Below the pieces are notes generated by a model. That model had not been told where the DNA came from, searched no databases, and worked only from the letters and a program-made list of their open reading frames with translations. A stretch of DNA of 64,000 nt. Origin: Dallia pectoralis. Taxonomy: Eukaryota; Chordata; Actinopteri; Esociformes; Umbridae. Positions within the stretch are counted from its first letter, which is position 1. Every line of letters starts with the position of its first letter. The stretch is taken from positions 11,734,445 to 11,798,444 of the forward strand of contig CM055737.1 of the NCBI GenBank assembly GCA_029465975.1. Direction: 5' to 3'. Shown here one piece after another: positions 36,201-49,821 of this stretch. The translations under genes and the position numbers were made by a program.

Positions 36201-39200
36201 ATTGTTCACCTACATTTGGTTTACTTGACTTCCATCGACACGTTTAGTCTTCGTGTTGACAGACTGGATAGCAGACTCCAGAGGAGAACGCACGGCCTGT
36301 AATCAGGACGAGACAGTGACAGGTGTCTTACGTCTACGTGAAAGATGTCCCAGAACACCTCAACAGCACGTGAAGCCGTTTGCACAAACGGTCTCGGTGA
36401 CACGCAACTGAGGGACTAAGTATTAAAACTGTTGTCATTCGTAAACGATGAACTCAACGTGTACACAGAAAGCCACGAGAATAAAAGATAATAATGTAAA
36501 CCTCAGAGATTTGTTTACTTTCAAACGCAAACCTTTCGAGAGCGGAGCCAAACGAAGAAGAAAGAAATGACGTATAACTCAACACTTACGTAGGCCACTG
36601 TATACAGCACATGAGCAGTGTTTTTGTGTGTTTGTGTGAGGGAGAAAGTGGGAGAGAGAGAGTGTTTATACGTTGGCATACTATAATAGCACAGTATGTG
36701 TGTGAACAGGAAGAACAAGTGAGAGAAGATGAGCTGGGTTTTGCAGGTACAATGATGAACCCAACACTGGTCAGGCATGAGTCACTAATGTCTGTGTTAA
36801 GACCAGGAGACAATATGTAAACAAATAAAAACAAGAGTGACAAAAACCTCAAATAAATCAACGAATGGAATTCAATTCTCAGAAATCCCCAGCTCTCTCT
36901 ACGCGGCCTGAACATGGGAAAGTCTCTCCTCTCAGTTGGGCGGCTAGTGCTGATGTCACAGAGTGATTATGCCATTGAATGATGATGTTATTGTTGAGTC
37001 TCAGGGGAAAGAGCAGCTGGCGAGGAGAAGGGAGTAGACCTGAGATGAGGACCGCAGGCAAAAACAGCCCAGAGACAAGTGACCTGCATTGCAAGAGTGG
37101 AACGTTTCGATGTGGTTTTATACTCAGTACGAGGCGACGTAATGGAATTCTTACGTGTAAAAAATCAGCTGTAGCTCATAAGTTAGCTTGACTCATAACC
37201 CTGAGCATGTGTGCCAAATTTAATAGTTTAATTGCATACTGTATGTCACATAGTAAATCTCTCTCAAATGTACATCGACTGAGCAGGTTTACAACCATGC
37301 ATGTGTCTGACTTATATGCATATATGTGCAAGACCATGCATGCTTCAATGTTTTTTGACATAATTAATTTCTTTATGCATTATTTAAAGGTCTCAACCAC
37401 AGACCCCGTACACCAAGTTACTCATTTGAGACTATATGAGAAGCTTTTTTGGTTTTTACAGAATAAATACTGTCCCGCGGGGAAAAATGACCTTTGTGTG
37501 CACAGGGACCTATGTACCAATTCACAGGACTCTAGGTCCCAGGTGTGTGAGGGGAACTTAGGTATTTAGGCATTGCATAGATAAGGGGTGTTTCCCAGGG
37601 GCTTTTAATATGATGCAAGTTCGGGACTTTTTGAGTCTTTTCATCTCACAGTCTTTCATCCAGATGCCCAATTGTAACAAATGCAACATGCTTTCACCAG
37701 TGTTCACTGTCCAACGCCCTAACAACAAAATCACCAATTGTCCACATGTGCACACGATCCTTACTCTGCAAGGAGGTGTTGTTTCTCCTGCCGTAACGTC
37801 TGATTTTCCTCCTCCAGAAGTCTGTTCTCAGCCTCCAAGTCAGCGACGTGGCCCAGAGTGTGACCAACCATCTCCCTGTTGAGCTCCACAGGGTCTGGGG
37901 CTGGATGTAGCTCTACTGCACCCACATTCATCTACACATAGAAAAGTACAAGACCCAGAGAGAGACGACGAGGATGAAACTGATTCAGAAGCTGTCATGT
38001 GTACATTTACACGTATCATACGTATTTACCTGTAAACTACACATCTTTCAACAGTCAGGAAGAAACACAATCTGTGTAATTGCTAGCCAAAGCACAGCCA
38101 TCTGCCCTGGTCCTCCCAAACAGCCGATGCTTGTAAAAGAGCCCCAATGATGACCGCCGTGGTCATGTAAATCAGTACTTTAACAAGCCCCTAATGGCAT
38201 CGGAGTTCAGGAAAAAAACATGGATGTTTTATCAAACAACAGTTTCGAACATCGTAAAAACAATGGCAGAATGAGGATGTTACTGAGTGATCCTATGCAG
38301 ACCGACCCTCTGGGAGGATGGTTCCTGGTAACTGAAGGCCTGCATTAAATAAGACAATAAAAGACACGTGCTGGTTTTCAAATGTCAGCTCTTAACTAGA
38401 TGGTACCTTTGTACATTAACATGTTTCAATGAGCAAAGGTAAATCTCTGCAATGGTCGTATACAGGTAAAAATGCCACACACAGTTCCTAATTTAAATCA
38501 AACTCTCTGTCTTCCTCTTCTTAAACCCTTAACTCCACAGTGGCTCATCCCACCACAGTTAGATCTGCAGAATACCCGTCAGTACAGTCGGCTAGTCGCG
38601 GGTCACTCCATTAAACTGTAACAGTACATCCCAGTGACACTTTAGATCACCCCTGGCTTACACAACACTCTACTCTCTGTGTACGACGTGCTCAGTCGTA
38701 GCACGCGCTAACGATACGCTACGCTAGTATAGGCTAACTCTCTGTGTACGACGTGCTCGGTCGTAGCACGCGCTAACGATACGCTACACTAGTATAGGCT
38801 AACTCTCTGTGTATGACGTGCTCGGTCGTAGCACGCGCTGACGATACGCTACGCTAGTATAGGCTAACTCTCTGTGTATGGCGTGCTCGGTCGTAGCACG
38901 CGCTAACGATACGCTACGCTAGTATAGGCTAACTCTCTGTGTATGACGTGCTCGATCGTAGCACGCGCTAACGATATGCTACGCTAGTATAGGCTAATTG
39001 AATGGGGGAGGACTATAAACCCTGGGTGCAATTACATCCTGGGGATTGCTGACAGGTCATACTGGGCACATAGCTCACCTGCTGTTTGGGTGCCTTTCTT
39101 TAGGGCCTCGTTTTTTCGGGTGATAGTTTCTTTAGGATCACTCTGTGCACATTTGTGTCCCTACAATCTCTGCACACTCCACCGCATCAAGTTATGCAGA

Positions 39201-42200
39201 AACAGGGGATAGAAGAAGGTGATTGGTCCAAACAACACAGTTCAAACCTCCCACCCCGCTATGTTCCTCCATACAAGTAACACTAAACACCAAAACATTC
39301 AGCGTTCAACAATCATTTTGATGAACGGGGCCCTCCGAAAACACTAGACAGGATGAAGTCTGGATTCTGTTATCGAGATTTCGAGTGCTCAGTTTTCCTC
39401 CTGAGATTTGTGATTTAGCTAAAGGTCAAACGTTCTGCGATGTGCCAGTTTTTTTGCCAGGGTGTGGGCCGATGACTGGACAAGACAACAACTGACCTCC
39501 ATTGTTAATGATAATAGGTAACCTTTCACAGCAAGTGGGTGTATTGAGCGATCTGATGGCGTCCTTCAACCATTATATTTGAATGTGGAATATTTCAACC
39601 GATGCTTTGCACATTTGCACACGCCGAGTAAAGGATTGAGAGCCTGTCTGTCTGGGGATTAAACAATGAAACAAATGTGTTACACGGTTTTATGTTCTAT
39701 GTCTGTGACAGCTTGTTTGTGTGCATGTGTGTGTGTGTGTGTGTGTGTATGTGTAAGTGTGTGTATAAATGTTTGCATGCAGATTTTCCAGCATAACGTA
39801 GGTGTGTCAGACAGAGGGAAGGAAACATTCCCATAGCATCATGCTGAGTACTGAAATAACAACACATTATTTGGAGAGACTCCAACAGTCAAGCCAATCA
39901 ACTGCTTTCACAATTAAATTAATTAAATGACAGGATTGTTAAAACTACAGAAACATTTGCTGACTGAACAACATGAAACGTGATTGGTCGACAACTTAAG
40001 AATACGATTGGCTCTCTACGGCTGAAAGGTGTTGCAGTGATAGTATCCCCATTGTATTTTTCTTATTTCAATTTCACTTTAAATAGATTGAAAGACAAAG
40101 CCATCCATCTAGAAAATAACTATTTAAAAAAAAAATGTTTTCATTAATTGATCCATACTATGTGCCATCGATGTGGTAGCTTCCCGTTTGAATTGAGTAG
40201 CTGGCTTAGACTAGACTGGTTCTCATGAACATGTGTTTGTATGCCTTATCAAACATCAAAGCTAAGGCTCCATTTGGGAGCACTTAGATTAGCTAAAACC
40301 AAAAGTCAACAAGTGACATCTCTCCCACTAAGGCCAACTCATCATGCGCTGGTGGGTGGGGGGGTCCCCACTTATTACTTTGTTTGCTGTACACATTATT
40401 ACAACCGACAATATGTTGATACGCATTAATCACAGACTTGTCCTCATTCCCTGGCTCAAAATAAATGTCCTATCTATTGAAAACAAGGAAGTGCGTGTCT
40501 GTTGGTGTGTGTGACGGTATCGCAGTGTATGTTTTGGGGTAGGATTGGTACTTTAATACGGGAAGCGTGGGCATCGAATGGAAACATGGCTGACCAGCAG
40601 ATCCACCTACCAGAGGAAGATAAAGGACCGGATGTGAGAGGCAGCGGAGCCCAGAGCCGTCCTAATGAGGGCTGGCTAGCACTACATTGCCGCCACAGAA
40701 ACGTATCTCTAAAAATAGATCTTACCATTCAAAAAGATAACACTAAAGATTGCAAGATACCGCAGGACTGTGGGGCAAGTCGGAATGATATTGGTCTTCA
40801 GAAAATACTTGTGTGTGCAACTTGTGCCAAAAGATAACAATATTTATAACGGATTCCCACACTTTTTTCCGGCCTCTTCCGATGCAAAACCGAAATGGAC
40901 TGATGTATTTGGTTGTTTAAACGTTCACACAGATACACCAGATGGTTTGTATGTGTTCGCCCGTTTTTATAGTCACTCTTGTCCCCGTCTCGATCTGTTT
41001 TTTGGGGGTTTACAGTTTAACCCCCTCTCCAAAAAAATGTGCATACTAGAACTACTGCAGAAAAAATGATTTTGTGGTAGAAGCGACTTGTTTGGGATTA
41101 TCAACGGCTCTGGTATTGGAGTGAAATAGGACCGTTAATCATCAATACTTGTGTGAACCAACATGTTGTTCAACTGTCACCCTTGATATCTAATAACGCA
41201 TTCTAACAAAATACGTGTTTCTAATTAGATGCTCTAGCCCAGCTGTGGCTAATGATATGACAGTCTACACAATCACAATATAACCACGCAACAATAGTTG
41301 TAGCACAGAAACTGTTACCAAGTATATGTTCACAAAGCTAATAACTTCAATATATATATTTTTATATATATTGAAGTTATAATATATATATTATTCATAT
41401 ATATTTATAGTTACTATTTGGAAGATCAAATAGAATCAGGTATGATGATCAGGTCGGATTTGGACTAGAATTACTTCTAGTCATTGTATGCATTTCTAAA
41501 GAAGTTTGAGCAATTCTACACATTTCCTGAATGGACGATACAAGCTAACACTCTGGCAGGACAAACTTGGGGCCATTACGGTAGTCTGCCACCCCATTTC
41601 TTTCCGCACGTTTGGTTTTTAGTCGGGTATAGTCACAATTCCTTTCATTTCAAGTATCTGAACAAGACAAACCAGAGCTTGTGTCATCAGTGTACAGTTC
41701 AGATGCAGAAGGTATTAAAAAAACTACCCAATTAAAAGCCACGCTTAATGTTTGCAAAACACAATCCCCACTTTTCCAAAGGGAAATTAAAGATTTTTTT
41801 ATTAAGTGACGCGACACATCAGTGTTTGAACTAGCGCTAAAGGCTGCCATAACGCTCTATCATAGAAAACCTCCAAACACTGGAGACCAGCCATTAGCTG
41901 TCTTCTGAGAGAACGACGAGTTACAGGACGTTCCCCTCAGCTCGGCGATGCCAATAACATGAGCCAAACTCATCACACCAGTCGCCAAAGTGCTTTTCAC
42001 GAGGCGTATGTCCCTATTGTGATTGGGGATGCTATTTCTACATAGGCATGATAGTATGTACATATGAAGACTTGCTACTACATGAAGACAATGACCCCCA
42101 GCTGTATAATGGTGTATGCAGGATTTATTCACTGTAGCCTATTTATCAACAGGTCTGGTTGATTGCCAATAAGCACATGGTTCATTTGACTTTTTTGTGA

Positions 42201-45200
42201 CTTTCTTGCGCTGATCATTCTTACAGAGTAAAATAATTCAGCTGTCTACTTGAATGATACCAACGTAATTAAAGGCACAGGAGTTGGGAGCTAAAACAAG
42301 CACACATACAGCCATGTCACGAATCAAGCAATACATCCAGCTATTCAGGGTTCCCCCAAGTCAAAGTTCCATGTACATTCCGGAGGTCACGATCAGAAGT
42401 GAGTATTAAAATAATTTCTCAAAAATGAGAAATTTGATTTTCAATACAGCGAAGAATATCATCAAGGCACATACATGTGACGTGGCACCGCTGTTAAACA
42501 TCAATTGGTCGTAGTGTTGTCATCAATTCTGTCTCTGGATTTTCAGTTGTTCATTAAAATAACATTAAATTGATCAAAATATTTTCACATAGGCGTTACT
42601 GAGGCCCACAAATTCTGTGTTCCAATGGCAGCTTGTTTTTGCTAATTCAAGCATGTCATTTTAAATGGCAAAATGATTATTAGAAAAAGCTTTTGTGGAT
42701 TACGTCAGCACAACTGTTGTGGTGATTAAAAAAGCAACAACACTGGCCTCGATTAGACTCGTTCAGTATCTGGAGCATCAGCGTTTGTTGGTTCGATAAC
42801 AGGCTCAATATTAAGGTGGCCCACGGGTGCACAACACAACAAAAGTTGAAAACACAACAACATTAATACACAACACGACGAAATTAACGAAAACTGAAAC
42901 TACAAAAAAGAAACGCGCTACATTTGCAGAAATGCAACATTTGCAGAAACGCACAACATTTGCAGAAACGTGCGTTTCTTTTTTGTAGTTTCGTATTTTG
43001 TTAATGTTGCCGTGTTGTGTATTAATGTTGTTGTGTTTTCAACTTTTTTCAACTTCTGTTTGCTTCGCTAATGTTGTTGTGTTGTGCACCCGTGGGCCAC
43101 CGTACAAAATAGCCAGAAACAACAACAAAGAACTTTCTTTTGAAACGTTTCAGTCAAATCTTGTTCAGCTGTGCATCAAGGATCCGTAACGGTTGAACTG
43201 TTGTGTATTTATTAATGTACACATTTTAATTTATTGCTGTTTGTTATGACTGGTTAAATTGATATGATCAGGACAATGCGCATTTCAAAGTTCGATTTAA
43301 TGTGTGTCAAAATGCACTTCGGTCCGATGACCTTCCTCAGTGTTGATTTGGTTTGATTTGTGTGCTGTAGGAAACATGCACCCCACAGCTCCATGCACGT
43401 GGATTCAGCCCTGGCGTCACACTCAGATGCCTGACTAACATGAGGCAATGATCAATTCTCCATTGGTTGCAAAAGAGCTTGGTTTCAATATCAGAGCCTG
43501 TGTCCAGGAAAAGGGTGTTCCCTCTAGGATGTATCCTAGCCTAGCTAAAATGTACTCTAATGGATAAATGGTTTGGTGATTTATTTGAAATAAATCTGAA
43601 ATATCTTGTTTTATCTGTTGCACATACTTTTATTTTATATTCTGGTGGGTTTACGAACATTAAAATACATGCAAAACACACACACACACACACACACGTT
43701 AGAAAATAAGCAGTTTGTTTGTGGGGTGCCACTAGCTGGGGTCTCCATGTGTGGCCTTATTTTCAATACCACATACACACGCACGCAGACACACACACAC
43801 ACACACACACACATGAACACACACACGCACACACACACGCACTTGGTACTAGAACCCACTATAAAGCAGTAAGTGCTGTTGTTAACATTTACAAGCAATA
43901 GAACATTTTACACATTTTATAGCGTTGGTCCCCTATTTAGCTGAAACTGGATCACTTAAGATCACAGTGTCCCCCAATAGATAAGTAAATAGATTGTGTG
44001 ATCAGCTGTCTTGATCCTATTTCGGAGGTTACGGTCATAGGTAATTTGATAGCACCCAGGTGGTTTCATTTGCACACTCAAGACTTTACACAGTATCATA
44101 AATCTCCAGTGTGAAAAGATGCTGTGTTGACATAATGACTGGGCAAACTGCAGCCAGTCCTCGAATGAAGAGTATCACCTGGTGCTACAATGCTACCTCA
44201 GACACTGAAGCCTCAGGTGTAAAAAGTAGACTGTCAACCACCTGGAACTCGCAGAGGAAACAAACTCAACCACTGTGTAGTCACCATCATCACCCATATC
44301 TGAACCAAACTCAACCACTGTGTAGTCACCATCACCCATATCTGAACCAAACTCAACCACTGTGTAGTCACCATCACTCATATCTGAACCCAACTCAACC
44401 ACTGTGTAGTTACCATCATTACTGATGTCTGAACCTAACTCAACCACTGTGTAGTCACCATCATCACATATCTGAACCAAACTCAACCACTGTGTAGTCA
44501 CCATCATCACATGTCTGAACCCAACTCAACCACTGTGTAGTCACCATCACCCATATCTGAACCAAACTCAACCACTGTGTAGTCACCATCACTCATATCT
44601 GAACCCAACTCAACCACTGTGTAGTTACCATCATTACTGATGTCTGAACCTAACTCAACCACTGTGTAGTCACCATCATCACATATCTGAACCAAACTCA
44701 ACCACTGTGTAGTCACCATCATCACATGTCTGAACCCAACTCAACCACTGTGTAGTCACCATCATCACATGTCTGAACCCAACTCAACCACTGTGTAGTC
44801 ACCATCATCACATGTCTGAACCCAACTCAACCACTGTGTAGTCACCATCATCACATGTCTGAACCAAACTCAACCAGTGTTTAGTCACCATCATCACTGA
44901 TGTCTGTCACTTCCACTGCCGGCTGCTCTCTTTTCCAGTCTGCTCACAAGACATAATGTTGCTTTATGACTATTCAAAAAGTGATTACAATTTCTTTAAC
45001 ATTGTATTGTTTATATGTAGAGCGTATGGTGGAGGTATGTCCCGATATAACAGCATAAAAAAGAAAAACGTGATTTGTTTAGGACTATTTCAAAGCCTGA
45101 TTTGTATCAGCCAATGGAGAGGAAGCAATGAAGACTAAATAGGCCAGTACTTTTCCTCAATTTCCTATGTTTTCCCTTATTAGTTTTTGTCGTTCCTACA

Positions 45201-48200
45201 TGTTCTCTCCAGACTCCAGGATCCATCCAAGCAGGATTTTCAGAAATGCTGAAAATGTTGAAATATTTACTGACATTTTTCCAACCCTAAGAAGCAATAA
45301 AATGCGTTATTAGTAGGAGTTTTCTGTCAAAGTAATTCACATACGACACCTGCTTAACAGCAGCTTAAGTGCAAAAGCCTAATATAACATATATCATTTA
45401 AACTGCTGGGGTCATATTCATAAAATATTAATGTCAGGTTAAGTTCACCGCCTGTTTCATACTCTTTCTTCTCCTGTCAACTGCTCTCTAAGGAAACCTG
45501 CCTAATTTGAGTCACTTTTGCACCCTAAAATTATCTTGCTAAAAATATATGTTACAACTTTCAACTCCAGTGTGTGAGAAAAAGTTAAGAAAAGAAGCAG
45601 ATGTTAACCTAGCTTGGTTGTTAACATTTATTTCAAACAGCCCCCAGGAATTTTTCAATTGACTGAAATGGAAAAATTCATAATTTAGCTTTAGCCTCAA
45701 AACTTGAATAGCATCTCTTTATGTTTACACAATACCATTTTAGATCCGCATCAAGTATGGTCAGTGTTTAATTATTGAAATGTTTGCTTATATTTACCCT
45801 TACACTGAAATGTTTGCTTATATTTACCCTTACACTGAAATGTTTGCTTATATTTACACTTAAATGTTTGCTTATATCAACACTTACACATAAATGTTTG
45901 CTTATATTTAGACTTACACTTAAATGGTTTGCTTATAATTACACTGACACTTAAATGTTTGCTTATAATTAGACTTCGACATTTTTATTTTTGTAGTGTG
46001 AAAAACTAAATGTCCCCAAATGTAAACTAGTCATTACGAGATATAGTCAGTTATGAAATTATAGTGCATTTGTACATTTTATTTGATTTATTCCTATTAT
46101 CTAACTTGGATTCGGAAAAATGAATCAAACAAACAATAAAAAAAATTGAAAAACTCTTTAAATGTAAATCTTTAAATGTTGTATGTGGTAGACATTACAA
46201 CCCAAAAATAAATACTTGGTATATTGGATATTCATGTATGTCCACAAAAAATAGAAGTTGAAGAATTCATTAAACTTTACTTCAGTCGACTGCTTCATGC
46301 TTAAATGACTTTCGACCTGTTGCGCTCACCCCAATGATGAAGTTCTTTGAAAGACTCTTTTTGGCTCACCTTAATTCCTGCCTCCCTCCAACTCTGGACC
46401 CACATCAGTTTGCCTGTCACACAAACAGGTCTAATGAGGATACCATCTTCACTACTGTTCACTCTGCCCTGAACCACCTGGACAAAAACAACACCATTCA
46501 ATAAAGTCACCCCCTCTAGGCTGGTTACCAAATTCCAAGACATTGGGATCAGTTGCTCTCTTTGCAACTGGACCCTAGACATCCTAACCATTATACCTCA
46601 GTCTGTCAGGTTGGATAACCTCACCTCCTCCACCCTGACCCTGAACACCGGTGTCCCACAGGGCTGTGTGCTTAGCCCAGTCTTGTACCTCTTCACCCAT
46701 GACTGCGTACCTCTACACACCTCTAATACCTTTGTCAAGTATGCAGATGATACCACAGTAGTTGGTCTGATCAGAGACAACAACAAGGCAGCCTACAGAG
46801 AGGAGATCAAACACCTAGTGGCTCGGTGTGCAGATAACAACCTGGTCATCAATGCCAAAAAAAACCTACTGCTCTTAACATACTGAAATCTGAAAGCCTT
46901 CACCGTACGTTCACACTGCTACCTTATTTATTGTATCTGCTATTTGCACAATGCAGTCATTTGTACTATCCGTTTCCCACTCCATTACAAGTTGCTACAT
47001 TGTTGAACTGAATACCTGCACACTTACTTATCCATGTCAATTGCACACCTCTACAATATACTCCTATCTCTTTTCACTATCTCATTTCACTCATACATTG
47101 GCTCATTGACACACAGCCCTGCATATCATTTTTCCACTGCTCTTTTCCACTTCTGGTTGGATGCAAACTGCTTTCCATGTACTGTGCCTGTACTGTCAAA
47201 TAACAATATAGTTTAATCTAATCTAAATCCCCAAAAGGGGTTAATCCCTATGTATCTATTATCTATTTAAGCAATAAGGCCTGTGGGAGGTGTGGTATAT
47301 GGCAAATATATCTCGGCAAAGTACTGTTCATAGACCTTACACATTGCTACGCTGTGGTATTCTGCTGTGGTATATCGCAAACCCCAGAGATGCCTTGTTG
47401 CTATCATGAAACGGTTACCAACACAGTAAAACCACTGAAAACAATTTTATGACATATTCCATGAGGTGCATCATTTTAGGTGGTCTGTTTGGATTGACAA
47501 TATGCACTGACAGCTCAAGACCATGGATTGCATAATAACCCAATTTTTTTTCATATATTATAGGAAATGTCAAACTGAATATCCAGCTAAGCAAATAACT
47601 ATATCTGGTAACTAAACCTACTATTGCTAAAATATTACAATATATTAACACCCAGTAGTGTTCTCCTTGCTGCATAACTTATGAATGCCTCTGGGACCGT
47701 AGTCTCTAGCCGATACACGTTTTATTCATGAGGCATACTAGTGCTCTTAAATGCACCCTTCTGTATAGGACTCAACTCCAAGGACCAGCAGTGGGCTGTT
47801 TGCACCTAGATATTGGACGGATTAGCCCAGTTGTCTGGCAGAGGGTGATGACATTGGTCAAGACTGTTGGGATTAGTGGGGTTAGTAATTAAATATGGTT
47901 GCCTTGCAACATCGCGCTCTGGCGACTCCTTGTGGCGGCTTGGGCGCAAGTAAGCTCAATCTATTTAGAAAACCAGAGAATGCATTACCTCCTGCCTGCA
48001 AGGATTCTGGTAGAGTCCTAGATGAGCAGAATTATGTTTTGATTGAAGGTTTACCGGTACTGTTTGAAGGATTACCAGAAGAGGCCCCGCACTTTGTCTC
48101 GGTCTTGGCTAACTGACCATTGGTTTTATATTGTTTTAGAAGAATCCAGACTTTTTTATAAGAACATTATTTATGACCAGTGATAAGAGAGCTACTTAAC

Positions 48201-49625
48201 CCCAGGCTATCCCTCCTTCTAAACGAGCATTTGACTCAGGACCCCAACTGATCTGGCCCCCGGGGGCCTTTAACGCTCACTCATGCGGTGTGATTGGCCA
48301 AATCCTATCCTGAGATCTCTGCACAGACAAAGAATGTTCTCCCATATCACCCGTTGATTTTGATCCATGATTTACCATTCTGTTGTGATAAGGTGGCAGA
48401 TTTGTATCTTCGTTTGTCCTCTATAGACCTTCGGGGTTACACAATATTCATTATCCTGGATTTTCAAGACACAATAAATCTTATCTTCAAACAGCCCCTT
48501 GTAAACCTCATTTTTGTGACTTCCTCTCTGTATATTGTGTGTTGCTCGAGTCTTGTGTCCTTAGGTCATCACAGGAGGTGAAGGGCTTGGTCAGAAACTC
48601 AGTATCACAAGAAAGATGTGGGGTACATTTAAAGGGAAATCTAAACATTCTGGGAGAATAAGTAACTATATAATATGCAAAGCTGACTACACAAAGGAAA
48701 TGCTTTACATTTTCATTGTAACGTTTCACAAAACAATGGCTTCCAAGAATTAAGTGGCTTAATTACTAGGCCTCACTCCATAGCTACAATGCAAACGATC
48801 TGGGCATGGCCCGAAATCAAAAGCCTAGTCTAAGTAAGGTATGCAACAGTAACCAAGGACAGCACTTACCCAGACACATTTTTGCGTCTTTTTCTTATAG
48901 GACAGAGATCTGTTGTCTGCTGAGAGGTGGAACTGGTACTCTGTTTCTGGCCCTCCATATCCTCTCCTTCCTTCTCCTCGACTGGTAAGGGCCTGACGAA
49001 GGTCGTCCACGTATAGTCTCCTTTTCACTCCCAGTGCATTCGCTCCCCGTATCACGTCCTCCTCCGACACTGAAAGTAAACAGCAAGGTATCGTTAAAAA
49101 ATAACGCCCCCCCTAGTACCTTCAAAGTGTCCTTCCGACCTGGGTCGATATCTTATAATCCTAGACTGACACTTGTTCATATCTGCCTGGATCTAAGCCA
49201 GTTGACTAGTAATTTAAGTGACTACAGCGAAGTCTAGAAGGACAGAAATATATAGATGTCGTGAAAGGAAACTGGTACTGTTCACCCCTGGGATGTGAGT
49301 TGTCGCTTTAAACGCGTGTGCATACCCTGCTGATGGACGGCTATGTTGGCCATAGCCTACGTGATGGTCTATCACCCCAAATGCACACCAAGGTCCTCAG
49401 CTGTGAGGGAAGCACACATGCAAGCCAAGAGGAACATCAGCTTGTGCACAGCTGCTCCCCGGGGGTCAGGACCAACACAGGTTCAACTTCAAACAGACAC
49501 ACGCTCGTGGATCTGTCAGAGTCCCATCACTGCTTGTCATCTCTGCAGATGGACAACCAGACAGGACTAGTGTAGCTATGTTCCAGGTGTTCATGTCATG
49601 CATACACACACACACACACACACAT

Positions 49626-49677
<52 letters not shown>

Positions 49678-49777
49678 ATACACACACTTAACACAGAGTT
49701 TCCACAAATCCTAAACTCCACGGAGAAATGATGCACTCGCATAGTCTCCTGGTTGAAATAGGCGTGCACAATCCAAC

Positions 49778-49821
<44 letters not shown>

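Noticed and set aside
40502..41069. Two adjoining plus-strand open frames inside an xrcc4 intron
   Set aside because: No family recognised and no splice or promoter evidence; possibly an old mobile-element remnant.
43606..43901. Thr-His and Cys-Val frames
   Set aside because: Translations of CA/TG microsatellites.
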